The notes below the pieces were generated by a model that was given only the letters and a program-made list of their open reading frames with translations, did no database searches and was not told the DNA's origin. From the NCBI RefSeq assembly GCF_003008515.1, contig NZ_CP027668.1, positions 248,001 to 312,000 of the forward strand: a stretch of 64,000 nucleotides of DNA. The letters run 5' to 3'. Both the position numbers and the translations under genes were made by a program. Each line of letters begins with the position of its first letter. The first letter of the stretch is position 1. Shown here piece by piece: positions 50,373 through 59,087 of the stretch. This DNA comes from Phreatobacter cathodiphilus (lineage in GTDB: Bacteria; Pseudomonadota; Alphaproteobacteria; Rhizobiales; Phreatobacteraceae).

Positions 50373-50660
50373 TCAGGGGAACAGCGGATCGGGGGGCGGC
50401 GCCTCCACCGGCTCCAGCGCCAGGGGCCGCGCCACGAGCCCCGCTCCCGCGAGGTCTCCGAGTCCCTCCAGAAAGCCGTCGCGGACGGTCGCCGCCGCGA
50501 AGGCGACGATCGTCACATGGGTGCGGCCCGCGCCGTCGAAGCCGGCGGCGAGGACCGTGACGGCCTCCCTCAGCGCCACCTGCCGGAGGCGCTGGGCGAC
50601 AGTGGCCCGGAGGGCGGCCGCATCGCACGGCACCTCCAGGAGAAGCGCCGGCCCCGCCAT
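50373..50660 (-). CDS. Small hypothetical protein after acdS
   Basis: 95 residues (MAGPALLLEVPCDAAALRAT), Ala/Leu-rich with no signal peptide or recognisable domain. It begins 3 bp after the acdS stop on the same strand, so it looks translationally linked to ACC deaminase. Unusual composition makes this less certain than its neighbours. Confidence 0.5.
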   Translation of the reverse strand: MAGPALLLEVPCDAAALRATVAQRLRQVALREAVTVLAAGFDGAGRTHVTIVAFAAATVRDGFLEGLGDLAGAGLVARPLALEPVEAPPPDPLFP

Positions 50661-50663
50661 GGC

Positions 50664-51692
50664 TCAGCCGTTGCGGAAGAGGTAGCTGTAGCCGTTGATC
50701 GCCGGCACGCCGCCCAGATGGGCGTAGAGCACCTTCGATCCCTTGGGGAAGAAGCCCTTCTTCACCAGATCGATCATGCCCTGCATGGATTTCCCCTCGT
50801 AGACCGGGTCCGTCATCATGCCCTCGAGCCGCGCCGAGAGGCGGATGGCCTCCACCGTCTCGGGCGAGGCGAGGCCGTATTCGGGATAGGCGTACTCCTC
50901 GAACAGCACGATGTCGGCGTCGGTGATGGGCCGGCCGAGGTTCACGAGGTCCGCGGTGCGCTCGGCAATGCGCTTGATCTGCGCCCGCGTCTCCTTCGGG
51001 GTGGCGGAGGCGTCGATGCCGATGACGCGGTCGGCGCGCCCGTCGGCGGCGAAGCCCACCACCATGCCGGCCTGGGTGGAGCCGGTGACCGAGCAGACGA
51101 CGATGTAGTCGAAGGCGAAGCCGAGTTCGGCCTCCTGCGCCCGGACCTCCTCCGCAAAGCCGACGAAGCCGAGGCCGCCGAACTTGTGGTCGGAGGCACC
51201 AGCAGGAATGGCGTAGGGCTTGCCGCCCTTGGCCTTCACGTCCTCCAGCGCGTTCTCCCAGCTCCGCTTGAACTCGATGCCGAAGCCCTCGTCGACGAGT
51301 TCCACATGGGCGCCGAGGATGCGGCTCATCAGGATGTTGCCGACCCGGTCATAGACGGCGTCGTTCCAGTTCACCCAGCTCTCCTGCACGAGGCGGCACT
51401 TCATGCCGAGCTTGGCGGCTACCGCCGCCACCTGGCGGGTGTGGTTCGACTGCACGCCGCCGATGGTGACCAGCGTGTCGCAGTTCTGCTGGATCGCCTC
51501 GGGAATGAGATATTCGAGCTTGCGCAGCTTGTTGCCGCCGAAGGCGAGGCCGCTGTTGCAGTCCTCGCGCTTGGCCCACAGCTCGACGCCGCCGCCGAGA
51601 TGGGCGGAGAGCCTGTCGAGCTTCTCCAGCGGCGAGGGCCCGAAGGTGAGCTTCTGGCGGGGGAACTTGTCGAGGGCGAGGGCGCTGGCCAT
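50664..51692 (-). CDS. acdS: 1-aminocyclopropane-1-carboxylate deaminase
   Basis: 342 residues, a fold-type II PLP enzyme. PLP-Lys55 lies in FGGNKLRK, Ser82 in VQSNHTR, Tyr298-Glu299 in DPVYEGKS and Leu326 in YAHLGG. With a four-residue offset these match Lys51, Ser78, Tyr294, Glu295 and Leu322 of Pseudomonas ACC deaminase, and the Glu/Leu pair separates true AcdS from D-cysteine desulfhydrase. The enzyme splits the plant ethylene precursor ACC into 2-oxobutyrate and ammonia. Divergent from the Lrp-type gene acdR, its usual regulator. Confidence 0.94.
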   Translation of the reverse strand: MASALALDKFPRQKLTFGPSPLEKLDRLSAHLGGGVELWAKREDCNSGLAFGGNKLRKLEYLIPEAIQQNCDTLVTIGGVQSNHTRQVAAVAAKLGMKCRLVQESWVNWNDAVYDRVGNILMSRILGAHVELVDEGFGIEFKRSWENALEDVKAKGGKPYAIPAGASDHKFGGLGFVGFAEEVRAQEAELGFAFDYIVVCSVTGSTQAGMVVGFAADGRADRVIGIDASATPKETRAQIKRIAERTADLVNLGRPITDADIVLFEEYAYPEYGLASPETVEAIRLSARLEGMMTDPVYEGKSMQGMIDLVKKGFFPKGSKVLYAHLGGVPAINGYSYLFRNG

Positions 51693-51778
51693 GTTGGCTG
51701 TCTCCGAAAGTGGGCGGAGGCGGCCACCGGCAGCCGTCCGATGGGCCATGATGGTGAGCCATCCGGCGTGAACCGGGG

Positions 51779-51802
51779 TTGCGAACTTGCACAAGAATTG
51801 CA
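51779..51802. promoter_or_regulatory. Candidate AcdR (Lrp-type) operator
   Basis: Between the divergent acdS and acdR genes, TTGCACAAGAATTGCA (51787-51802) is an imperfect dyad with TTGCGAAC just before it and GTTGCGCC after. It is the only AT-biased symmetrical segment in the 149-bp spacer. Lrp-type regulators bind such sites and AcdR regulates acdS in studied bacteria. Confidence 0.35.
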
Positions 51803-51841
51803 TCGTCTGTTGCGCCAACAGCCGCCGAAAGCGCAATCCAG

Positions 51842-52360
51842 ATGAAGAAGCCGCAGGCCTCACGCAATCCGAAGTCGCAGATTGCGCCACCCCCCGAACC
51901 GCTCGACCGCATCGACCGCAAGATCCTCAACCGGCTGCAGCGCGACGCCGCCATTCCCAACCAGGATCTCGCCGACCAGGTGGGCCTGTCGCCGGCGCCG
52001 ACCTCCCGCCGTGTCCGCCGTTTGAAGGACGAGGGCTACATCGCCCGCGAGGTCGCCCTCGTCGATCCGGCCCGCGTCGGCTCGACCCTCATCGCCTTCG
52101 TCTCGGTGGAACTCGACCGCCAGCGCGAGGACGTGCTGCGCTCCTTCGAGCGGCATATCTCGACCCAGCCGGAGGTGCAGCAGTGCTATTTCGTCACCGG
52201 CGAGACGGACTACATGCTGATCGTGGTGTGCCGCGACATGGACCACTACAACGATTTCGTCCGGCAGGTCCTCGCCCAGGAGCACAACATCAGGCGCTTC
52301 CGCTCGAGCTTCAACCTGCAGCGGGTCAAGTTCGACACGGGAATCTATCTGGAGGAGTGA
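51842..52360 (+). CDS. acdR: Lrp/AsnC family regulator AcdR
   Basis: 172 residues. N-terminal HTH (about 20-75; [40 protein letters not shown]) and a RAM ligand domain (about 85-165; [15 protein letters not shown]). Divergent placement next to acdS identifies it as AcdR, which in other bacteria activates acdS in response to ACC. The first ~18 residues are an extended Lys/Pro-rich lead; an internal start is possible. Confidence 0.88.
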   Translation: MKKPQASRNPKSQIAPPPEPLDRIDRKILNRLQRDAAIPNQDLADQVGLSPAPTSRRVRRLKDEGYIAREVALVDPARVGSTLIAFVSVELDRQREDVLRSFERHISTQPEVQQCYFVTGETDYMLIVVCRDMDHYNDFVRQVLAQEHNIRRFRSSFNLQRVKFDTGIYLEE

Positions 52361-52407
52361 GGCGGCTCCGCTTGCCGAGCGCCGCCTGCGCCTGTAATCC
52401 GCAGCCC

Positions 52408-53493
52408 ATGTCGCACAACACCTTCGGCCACCTGTTCCGCGTCACCACCTTCGGCGAGAGCCATGGCGTGGCGCTCGGCTGCGTCGTCGACGGCTGCCCG
52501 CCGCGCATCCCGCTCACCGCCGAGGACATCCAGGCCGATCTCGACCGCCGCCGCCCCGGCACCTCGCGCTTCACCACCCAGCGCCGCGAGCCCGATGCGG
52601 TGAAGATCCTCTCCGGCGTCATGGTGGACGACGACGGCGTGCAGGTGACGACCGGCACCCCCATCGCGCTGATGATCGAGAATACCGACCAGCGCTCGAA
52701 GGACTATTCCGACATCAAGGACAAGTTCCGCCCCGGTCATGCCGACTTCACCTACGAGGCGAAATACGGCATCCGCGACTATCGCGGCGGCGGGCGCTCC
52801 TCCGCGCGCGAGACGGCGGCCCGCGTCGCCGCCGGCGCCATCGCCCGCAAGGTCGTGCCCGGTCTGACGGTGCGCGGCGCCCTCGTCCAGATGGGCCCGC
52901 ACGCCATCGACCGCGACAACTGGGACTGGGAGCAGGTGGGCGCCAATCCGTTCTTCTGTCCCGACGCCGACAAGGCCGCCTTCTACGCGACCTATCTCGA
53001 CGGCATCCGCAAATCCGGCTCCTCCATCGGCGCGGTCATCGAGATCGTCGCGGAAGGCGTGCCCGCCGGCCTCGGTGCGCCCATCTACGGCAAGCTCGAC
53101 GCCGAGATCGCCAGCGCCCTCATGGGCATCAATGCGGTGAAGGGTGTCGAGATCGGCTCGGGCTTCGCCTCGGCGGCGTTGACCGGCGAGGAGAACGCCG
53201 ACGAGATCCGGATGGGCAATGACGGCGCCCCGCTGTTCCTGTCGAACCATGCCGGCGGCATCCTCGGCGGCATTTCGACGGGGCAGGCGGTGGTCGCGCG
53301 CTTCGCCGTGAAGCCGACCTCGTCCATCCTCACGCCGCGGCTGACCATCGACAAGACGGGCGGCGAGACCGACATCCTCACCAAGGGCCGCCACGACCCC
53401 TGCGTCGGCATCCGCGCCGTGCCCGTCGGCGAGGCCATGGTCGCCTGCGTCATCGCCGATCACTACCTGAGGAACCGCGGCCAGAACGGGTGA
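52408..53493 (+). CDS. aroC: Chorismate synthase
   Basis: 361 residues. [20 protein letters not shown] at the N-terminus, [35 protein letters not shown] and the C-terminal [17 protein letters not shown] are all chorismate synthase signatures, covering FMN and EPSP binding. It completes the shikimate pathway. 47 bp after acdR. A terminator overlaps its stop codon. Confidence 0.95.
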   Translation: MSHNTFGHLFRVTTFGESHGVALGCVVDGCPPRIPLTAEDIQADLDRRRPGTSRFTTQRREPDAVKILSGVMVDDDGVQVTTGTPIALMIENTDQRSKDYSDIKDKFRPGHADFTYEAKYGIRDYRGGGRSSARETAARVAAGAIARKVVPGLTVRGALVQMGPHAIDRDNWDWEQVGANPFFCPDADKAAFYATYLDGIRKSGSSIGAVIEIVAEGVPAGLGAPIYGKLDAEIASALMGINAVKGVEIGSGFASAALTGEENADEIRMGNDGAPLFLSNHAGGILGGISTGQAVVARFAVKPTSSILTPRLTIDKTGGETDILTKGRHDPCVGIRAVPVGEAMVACVIADHYLRNRGQNG

Positions 53494-53520
53494 GGGTGAG
53501 GGCCACTCACCCTCCGTTTA
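53492..53520 (+). terminator. Terminator overlapping the aroC stop
   Basis: GAGGGTGAG (53492-53500) and CTCACCCTC (53506-53514) form a perfect 9-bp stem with loop GGCCA, followed by CGTTTATTC. It begins inside the aroC stop codon. Confidence 0.75.
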
Positions 53521-53556
53521 TTCATCCCCACCGAATTGCACAGCTGTATCGGCAGA

Positions 53557-53575
53557 ATTTCAGTTTGACTGAAAT
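53557..53575. promoter_or_regulatory. Inverted repeat upstream of the HTH-RibB gene
   Basis: ATTTCAGT-TTG-ACTGAAAT is a perfect 8-bp dyad 24 bp before the ATG at 53600. The protein encoded there has an N-terminal HTH, so autoregulation through this site is plausible. No FMN riboswitch motif is seen in this 106-bp leader. Confidence 0.45.
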
Positions 53576-53599
53576 CCAGTCCGTCTCCATTTTCCCTCC

Positions 53600-54925
53600 A
53601 TGAAGCTCGACACCTGGCTCGCCCGTGCCGGCATGACGCGGCTGGCCTTCGCCCGCCAGCTCGGCGTCTCGCCAGCCACCATCACCGCGCTGTGCAACGG
53701 CGACGCGCCGTGGATGTCGCGCGAGACGGCCCAACGCATCGCCGAGCTCACCGCGGGCGCCGTCACCCCCAATGATTTCATCGGCCTGAAGGGGCCGCGC
53801 GATGAGGAGAGAACCATGCTCGAAGCCGCCGAACGCGTGAAGGCCGCCCTCGACGCCTTCGCCAAGGGGCAGATCGTCGTGGTGACCGACGACGACGACC
53901 GCGAGAACGAAGGCGACCTCATCGTCGCCGCCTCGCTCTGCACGCCCGAACAGATGGCCTTCATCGTCCGTCACACCTCCGGCATCGTCTGCACGCCGCT
54001 GACGCTGCAGGAGGCGCAGCGCCTGCGCCTCGACCCCATGGTCTCCTCCAACGACAGCCCCCACGGCACGGCCTTTACCGTCTCGGTCGACTATCGCCAC
54101 GGCACCACCACCGGCATTTCCGCCGACGACCGCACCGCCACCGTCCGGGCGCTGGCCAATCCCAATGTCGGCGCCGTCGACTTCGTCCGGCCCGGCCACA
54201 TCTTCCCGCTCATCGCCAAGGAGGGCGGGGTGCTCATGCGCTCCGGCCACACGGAAGCGGCGGTGGACCTCTGCAAGCTCGCGGGGCTGCCGCCCATCGG
54301 CGTCATCTGCGAACTGGTCAACGACGACGGCACGGTCACCCGCGGCCCGCAGGTCAACGCCTTCGCCGAGAAGCACGGGCTCTTGATGGTGTCGGTCGCC
54401 GACCTCATCAAATACCGCCAGGCCCGTGACAGGCTGGTGGAGCGCGCGGGCGAATTCCCGATCGAGACGCCCTATGGTCCCGCCCGCGGCATCGCCTACC
54501 GCACGCCCTACGACCGGGTGGAGCACCTCGCCCTCGTCTTCGGCGAGGTCGACGAGGCCGGCGCCACCCTCGTCCGCCTGCACCGCGAGACGGTGCTGCG
54601 CGACGTCTTCGGCAAGAACCGCTCCACGGATGCGGCGATGAAGACGCTCGCCGAGAAGGGCGGCGTGCTCATCTACCTGCGCGACGGGACGGCCGGCGTG
54701 CCGGCTCAGTCGCTCGCCGCGACTGCCCCCGCGCCCGACATCCACGAGAGCCACGGCTCGGCCAAGCTGCGCGACGACCAGTGGCGCGAGATCGGCCTCG
54801 GCGCGCAGATCCTCCGCGACCTTGGCGCCAACCGCATCAGGCTGCTGGCCTCCAAGGCCCGGCACTATGTCGGTCTCGGCGGCTTCGGCATCGAGATCGT
54901 CTCGACGGACATGCTGGAGGGGTAG
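53600..54925 (+). CDS. ribB: HTH - DHBP synthase (RibB) - degenerate RibA fusion
   Basis: 441 residues. An HTH of Cro/YdaS type (about 7-40; FARQLGVSPATITALCNGDA) precedes DHBP synthase (about 73-282; DDDDRENEGD and RSGHTEAAVDL, the metal and substrate site), which makes the riboflavin precursor from ribulose 5-phosphate. A GTP cyclohydrolase II-like domain (about 286-441) follows, but its zinc cysteines are gone: RLHRETVLRDVFGKNRSTDA has Thr331, Ser342 and Thr343/Asp344 where the active form has Cys. This resembles rhizobial RibBX. Internal ATG 53816 (Met73), just before RibB, has AGGAG 6 nt upstream, while ATG 53600 has none, so two products are possible. Confidence 0.88.
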   Translation: MKLDTWLARAGMTRLAFARQLGVSPATITALCNGDAPWMSRETAQRIAELTAGAVTPNDFIGLKGPRDEERTMLEAAERVKAALDAFAKGQIVVVTDDDDRENEGDLIVAASLCTPEQMAFIVRHTSGIVCTPLTLQEAQRLRLDPMVSSNDSPHGTAFTVSVDYRHGTTTGISADDRTATVRALANPNVGAVDFVRPGHIFPLIAKEGGVLMRSGHTEAAVDLCKLAGLPPIGVICELVNDDGTVTRGPQVNAFAEKHGLLMVSVADLIKYRQARDRLVERAGEFPIETPYGPARGIAYRTPYDRVEHLALVFGEVDEAGATLVRLHRETVLRDVFGKNRSTDAAMKTLAEKGGVLIYLRDGTAGVPAQSLAATAPAPDIHESHGSAKLRDDQWREIGLGAQILRDLGANRIRLLASKARHYVGLGGFGIEIVSTDMLEG

Positions 54926-54962
54926 GGGAGGCGGCCGATCCTTGCAGCCGGTTGTTTGCAAC

Positions 54963-55120
54963 GACCCCACCCTTACCCTCCCCACTCGCGTGGGAAGGGG
55001 GCTACCGCGTCGCGCCTCCGTGGAACGGTGAAGCCTGGCACAAGCCATGAAGTGGCCGTGTCGGCCGTAGTCCCCCTCGCCTCGCGTGAGCGAGGGGAGG
55101 GTGCGGGTGGGGCTCTATAC
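54963..55120. repeat. Intergenic imperfect palindrome (copy 2 of 3)
   Basis: CCCCACCCTTACCCTCCCC with GTGGGAAGGGGGCTACC (54963-55007) faces GTAGTCCCCCTCGCC and GAGGGGAGGGTGCGGGTGGG (55067-55115). Same family as 378-528 and 61579-61736. It fills the 235-bp gap after ribB. Confidence 0.75.
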
Positions 55121-55160
55121 GTCTTTCCGACAGAATGGTGGGGGCGATCCGCCCCGTTCC

Positions 55161-55934
55161 CTACTTCCGCGTCATGAAGGCCATGAAGGCCTGCTTCGCC
55201 TCGTCGCCCTTGAGGAGCTCGGCGAAGAGGGCGCCCTCCTCCTCCATGCGGGCGCGGATTTCCTCCGAGCCCTTGCGCATGAGCCGGCGTGAATGGGCGA
55301 GCGCGATCGGCGGCTTGGAGGCGAGCTTCGTCGCGACCGCCAGCGCCTTCGCCTCGATCTCCTCCGACGACACCACGGCGTTGACGAGGCCCATCTCTGC
55401 GGCCTCCTTCGCGCCGAAGGACTCGGCCAGCATCAGGTATTCGGTCGCCTTCTTCATGCCCGCGAGGCGCGGCAGCAGCAGCGAGGAGGCCGCTTCCGGC
55501 ACCAGGCCGAGGTCGACGAAGGGCATGCGGAACATCGCCGAAGGGCTCGCATAGGCGAGATCCATGTGCAGCAGCATGGTGGTGCCGACGCCGATGGCGA
55601 GGCCGTCAACGGCGGCGATCATCGGCACGTCGACGGTCGCCAGCGCCCGGATGAAGTCGCCTGCCGGCGAGCCGGCCGAGGCGCCGCCCGCCGAGCGCTG
55701 CATGAAGTCGGCGATGTCGTTGCCGGAGGTGAAGACGCCGGGGCCGCCGGCGAAGACGACGGCGCGCGTGCCCTCGGCGGAAGCGTTCTCGATGACGCCG
55801 CGCATCGTGTCGTACATGGCGCCGGTCAGCGCGTTCTTCTTGTCGAACCGGTTCATGCGCACCAGCACCACGCCCTTGTCGTGACGGGTGATCGTCACGT
55901 GGTCGGTGCCGGCCTGCGGAGTGATGCCGTCCAT
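55161..55934 (-). CDS. Enoyl-CoA hydratase/isomerase family protein
   Basis: 257 residues, crotonase fold. The oxyanion-hole segments are FAGGPGVFTSGNDIADF and AAVDGLAIGVGTTMLLHMDL, and the catalytic-side PFVDLGLVPEAASSLLLPRL follows; the glutamates of a true hydratase are partly replaced (GNDIADF has Asp), so an isomerase or other crotonase activity cannot be excluded. The ATG at 55934 has GAGGA 8 nt upstream, which overlaps the end of the acyl-CoA dehydrogenase gene; a TTG at 55949 is possible. Acts in fatty or branched acyl-CoA degradation. Confidence 0.88.
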   Translation of the reverse strand: MDGITPQAGTDHVTITRHDKGVVLVRMNRFDKKNALTGAMYDTMRGVIENASAEGTRAVVFAGGPGVFTSGNDIADFMQRSAGGASAGSPAGDFIRALATVDVPMIAAVDGLAIGVGTTMLLHMDLAYASPSAMFRMPFVDLGLVPEAASSLLLPRLAGMKKATEYLMLAESFGAKEAAEMGLVNAVVSSEEIEAKALAVATKLASKPPIALAHSRRLMRKGSEEIRARMEEEGALFAELLKGDEAKQAFMAFMTRK

Positions 55935-55945
55935 GGGGATGATCC

Positions 55946-57730
55946 TCAACTGGCGAGCGGAATGTCGAGATGGGTGACGGACTGGCCGCCGGAGACGATG
56001 GAGGCGCCGAGGCCCGGCGCCGCGGTGGCGAGATTCTCGGCGAAGAAGCGGGCGAGACCCAGGGCCTCGGCGCGCACCGTCTCGGCGGTGTCGCCGTCGC
56101 GCGCCTTCAGCGCCTTTTCGGCGAGCGAGGTGCCGCCGAGCGCCAGGCCGAACAGCCGCGCATAGGGGGTGGCGCCGGCCTGGGCGTCGGCGGGATCGGA
56201 GGCGAGCGCCGCGATGAGGTGACGCGTCGACCCCTCCAGCGCATCCACCGCCTCGCCGAGCCGCGTCGCGGTCTGGCCGAAGCCCTCGGCGTTGGAGCCC
56301 GCCACCGCGGCGACGATGCCCCGCATGCGCGCGATCTCCGCCGCCACCAGCGCGCCGCCGTCGATGCCGATCTTGCGGGTGACGAGGTCGATGGCCTGGA
56401 TGCCGTTGGTGCCCTCGTAGATGGCGTAGATGCGCGCGTCGCGCATGTGCTGGGCGGCGCCCGTCTCCTCCACGAAGCCCATCCCGCCGTGGACCTGTAC
56501 GCCGAGCGAGGCCACCTCGTTGCCGATGTCGGTGGCATAGGCCTTGGCGATGGGGGTGAGCAGCGAGGCACGGGCGTTGCCGGCCTTGCGCTCGGCTTCG
56601 CTGGCGCCGAGATGGGCGCGGTCGATCTCGGAGGCCAGCATGTAGCAGATGGCCCGCGCCGCCCGCGTCGAGGCGCGCATCGTCGCCAGCATGCGCTTGA
56701 CGTCCGGGTGCTCGATGATGGCGCTGATGCCCTCGCCCTTCGCGCCCGGCGCTTTGCCCTGCCGTCGCTCCATCGCATAGGCGACCGCCTGTTGCGTCGC
56801 CCGCTCGGCGATCGAGACGCCCTGCAGCGCGACGGCGAGGCGGGCGTTGTTCATCATCGTGAACATCGCCATCAGGCCGCGGTTCTCCTCGCCCACCAGC
56901 CAGCCGGTGGCGCCGCCCTTGTCGCCATAGACCATGGTGCAGGTCGGCGAGCCGTGGACGCCGAGCTTGTGCTCGATGGAATGGCAGCGCACGTCGTTCC
57001 GCTCACCGATGGAGCCGTCCGCGTTCACGAGGAACTTCGGCACCAGGAACAGCGAGATTCCCTTGGTGCCGGGGGGCGCGTCGGGAAGGCGTGCCAGCAC
57101 CAGGTGAATGATGTTCTCCGTGAGGTCGTGCTCGCCATAGGTGATGAAGATCTTCGAACCGGTGATGCGGTAGGTGCCGTCGCCCGCGCGTTCGGCGCGG
57201 GTCCGCAGGACCGAGAGGTCGGAGCCTGCCGAGGGCTCGGTGAGGTTCATCGTGCCGGTCCATTCGCCCGAGACCATCTTCGGCAGGTACTTGGCCTTCA
57301 ACTCCTCGGAGGCATGGGCGGTGATCGCCTCGATGGCGCCCTGTGTCAGCAGCGGGCCGAGGCCGAAGGCACCGGAGGCGGCGTTCCACATCTCGATGCA
57401 GGCCGAGTTGACGATGCAGGGCAGCCCCTGACCGCCGAAGGCGTCGCTCGCCGTCAGCCCGTTCCAGCCGGCGGCGGCCCAGTCGGAATAGACCTCCTTC
57501 CAGCCCGGCGGCATGGTCACGACGCCGTCCCTGAACGGCGTGCCGTGGCGGTCGCCGACCTTGTTCAGCGGCGCGATGCGGTCGGCGGCGAACTTGCCGG
57601 CCTCCTCCAGGATGGCAGTGATGTCGTCGAGTCCGAGGTCCCCGTAGAGGCCGCTCGCCAGGGCCTGTTCCAGTCCGGCGGCATGTTTCATGGTGGCGAT
57701 CATGTCGGCGACGGGCGCGCGATAGGTCAT
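55946..57730 (-). CDS. Acyl-CoA dehydrogenase (large, C-terminal extension type)
   Basis: 594 residues, of the ~600-residue acyl-CoA dehydrogenase group with an extra C-terminal domain (the DmdC / AcdA class). FAD motif GTMNLTEPSAGSDLSVLRTR, ITGSKIFITYGEHDLTENII, and catalytic-region IYEGTNGIQAIDLVTRKI are clear. GGAGGATATCGC precedes the ATG at 57730. Substrate may be fatty acyl-CoA or 3-methylmercaptopropionyl-CoA; sequence alone does not decide. Next to the crotonase gene, forming a degradation pair. Confidence 0.92.
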   Translation of the reverse strand: MTYRAPVADMIATMKHAAGLEQALASGLYGDLGLDDITAILEEAGKFAADRIAPLNKVGDRHGTPFRDGVVTMPPGWKEVYSDWAAAGWNGLTASDAFGGQGLPCIVNSACIEMWNAASGAFGLGPLLTQGAIEAITAHASEELKAKYLPKMVSGEWTGTMNLTEPSAGSDLSVLRTRAERAGDGTYRITGSKIFITYGEHDLTENIIHLVLARLPDAPPGTKGISLFLVPKFLVNADGSIGERNDVRCHSIEHKLGVHGSPTCTMVYGDKGGATGWLVGEENRGLMAMFTMMNNARLAVALQGVSIAERATQQAVAYAMERRQGKAPGAKGEGISAIIEHPDVKRMLATMRASTRAARAICYMLASEIDRAHLGASEAERKAGNARASLLTPIAKAYATDIGNEVASLGVQVHGGMGFVEETGAAQHMRDARIYAIYEGTNGIQAIDLVTRKIGIDGGALVAAEIARMRGIVAAVAGSNAEGFGQTATRLGEAVDALEGSTRHLIAALASDPADAQAGATPYARLFGLALGGTSLAEKALKARDGDTAETVRAEALGLARFFAENLATAAPGLGASIVSGGQSVTHLDIPLAS

Positions 57731-57838
57731 GCGATATCCTCCGGTCGGACTAGGTTCTAGGTCTGACCCGGCCCAGCGGCAAGGACGTCGGATGGCGGAT
57801 CGGGGAAGGGGGCGCGATGCACCGTTCCCGTCGAACGG

Positions 57839-58053
57839 CTGCATCAGCCAAGTGCGTCCTTCGAGGCTCGCCGCCGGACGATGCTGTGGCATCGCCGGGG
57901 GCTCGCACCTCAGGATGAGGAGCGCGGTGCGGGGCATCGGCCTCCGCAATCGCTGGACTGTCGCGCGTTGTCCGGCTGATGCGGTTCTCCCACCAACCTC
58001 ATCCTGAGGTGCGAGCGACAGCGAGCCTCGAAGGACGCACTTGGCTGATGCAG
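57839..58053. repeat. 215-bp inverted-repeat element
   Basis: CTGCATCAGCCAAGTGCGTC (57839 onwards, arm to 57871) and its exact reverse complement (58021-58053) are 33-bp arms; inner arms GCTCGCACCTCAGGATGAGG (57901-57920) and CCTCATCCTGAGGTGCGAGC (57998-58017) are also perfect. The remainder is unrelated. No target-site duplication was seen. It occupies most of the 376-bp gap before tsaC; nothing else is in that gap. Confidence 0.85.
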
Positions 58054-58106
58054 AGCTCCTCGGCCGAGTGGTGAGTTTCCCCGCCCGCCGTGCTAAGCGC
58101 CGCCCC

Positions 58107-59075
58107 ATGCCACCGCGTTCCACCCTTCGCCTCGCCCCTGACGCCGCCGGCATCGCCGAAGCCGGCCGCCTGCTGCGCGCGGGCCGCCTCGTCGCCTTCC
58201 CGACCGAGACGGTCTACGGCCTCGGCGCGGACGCGACCGACGGGCGTGCGGTCGCCGCCATCTACGAGGCCAAGGGCCGGCCGAGCTTCAACCCGCTGAT
58301 CGCCCATGTGGCGACGCCGGAGGCCGCCTTCCGTCTTGGCCGCTTCGACGCCGCCGCGATTGCTCTCGCCCGCGCCTTCTGGCCCGGACCGCTGACCCTG
58401 GTGGTGCCCGTCGCTCCGGGCGGAGACATCTCCGACCTCGCCCGCGCCGGCCTCGACACGGTCGGGCTGCGCGTGCCGGACCATCCGGTGGCGCAGGCAC
58501 TGCTCGCCGCCGCCGGCCGGCCCGTCGCCGCGCCCTCCGCCAACCGCTCCGGCCATGTCAGCCCGACCGCCGCCGCCCATGTCCTCGCCGACCTCGACGG
58601 CCGCATCGACGCGGTGGTGGACGGCGGGCCGACGGACGTGGGCGTGGAATCGACCATCGTCGCCTGCCTCGGCGACGATCCGGTGCTGCTCCGGCCGGGC
58701 GGCGTTCCGCGTGACGCCGTCGAGGCGGTGATCGGCCGGCCCCTCGGGGCCGCGACGGGGGAGGCGACCATCGCGCCGGGCATGCTCGCCTCGCACTACG
58801 CTCCCAACGCGGCCATGCGGCTCGACGCGACCGACCCCGGGCCCGACGAGGCGCTGCTCGCCTTCGGGCCTGAGGTCCCCGGCGGGGCCGCGACCGTCCT
58901 CAACCTGTCGCCGTCCGGCGATCTCGCCGAGGCGGCGGCCCATCTCTTCGGCCACCTGCGCCTCCTCGACGCCTCCGGCGCCCGGCGAATCGCCGTCATG
59001 CCGATACCGACCGAGGGCCTCGGCGAAGCCATCCGCGACCGCCTCGCCCGCGCCGCCGCGCCGCGGGGGGAGTAG
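58107..59075 (+). CDS. tsaC: L-threonylcarbamoyladenylate synthase (Sua5 type)
   Basis: 322 residues. YrdC domain (about 10-200; FPTETVYGLGADATDGRAVA, KGRPSFNPLIAHV, PSANRSGHVSPT) plus a C-terminal Sua5 domain (to ~320; APGMLASHYAPNAAMRL). Makes threonylcarbamoyl-AMP for the t6A37 modification of tRNAs. Start at 58107 fits the family; the frame continues upstream through the repeat. Confidence 0.93.
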   Translation: MPPRSTLRLAPDAAGIAEAGRLLRAGRLVAFPTETVYGLGADATDGRAVAAIYEAKGRPSFNPLIAHVATPEAAFRLGRFDAAAIALARAFWPGPLTLVVPVAPGGDISDLARAGLDTVGLRVPDHPVAQALLAAAGRPVAAPSANRSGHVSPTAAAHVLADLDGRIDAVVDGGPTDVGVESTIVACLGDDPVLLRPGGVPRDAVEAVIGRPLGAATGEATIAPGMLASHYAPNAAMRLDATDPGPDEALLAFGPEVPGGAATVLNLSPSGDLAEAAAHLFGHLRLLDASGARRIAVMPIPTEGLGEAIRDRLARAAAPRGE

Positions 59076-59087
59076 CGGCGTCCTCCG

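Noticed and set aside
53494-53599. FMN riboswitch before ribB
   Set aside because: The leader is only 106 bp and lacks the conserved RFN helices; it has a terminator and a short dyad.
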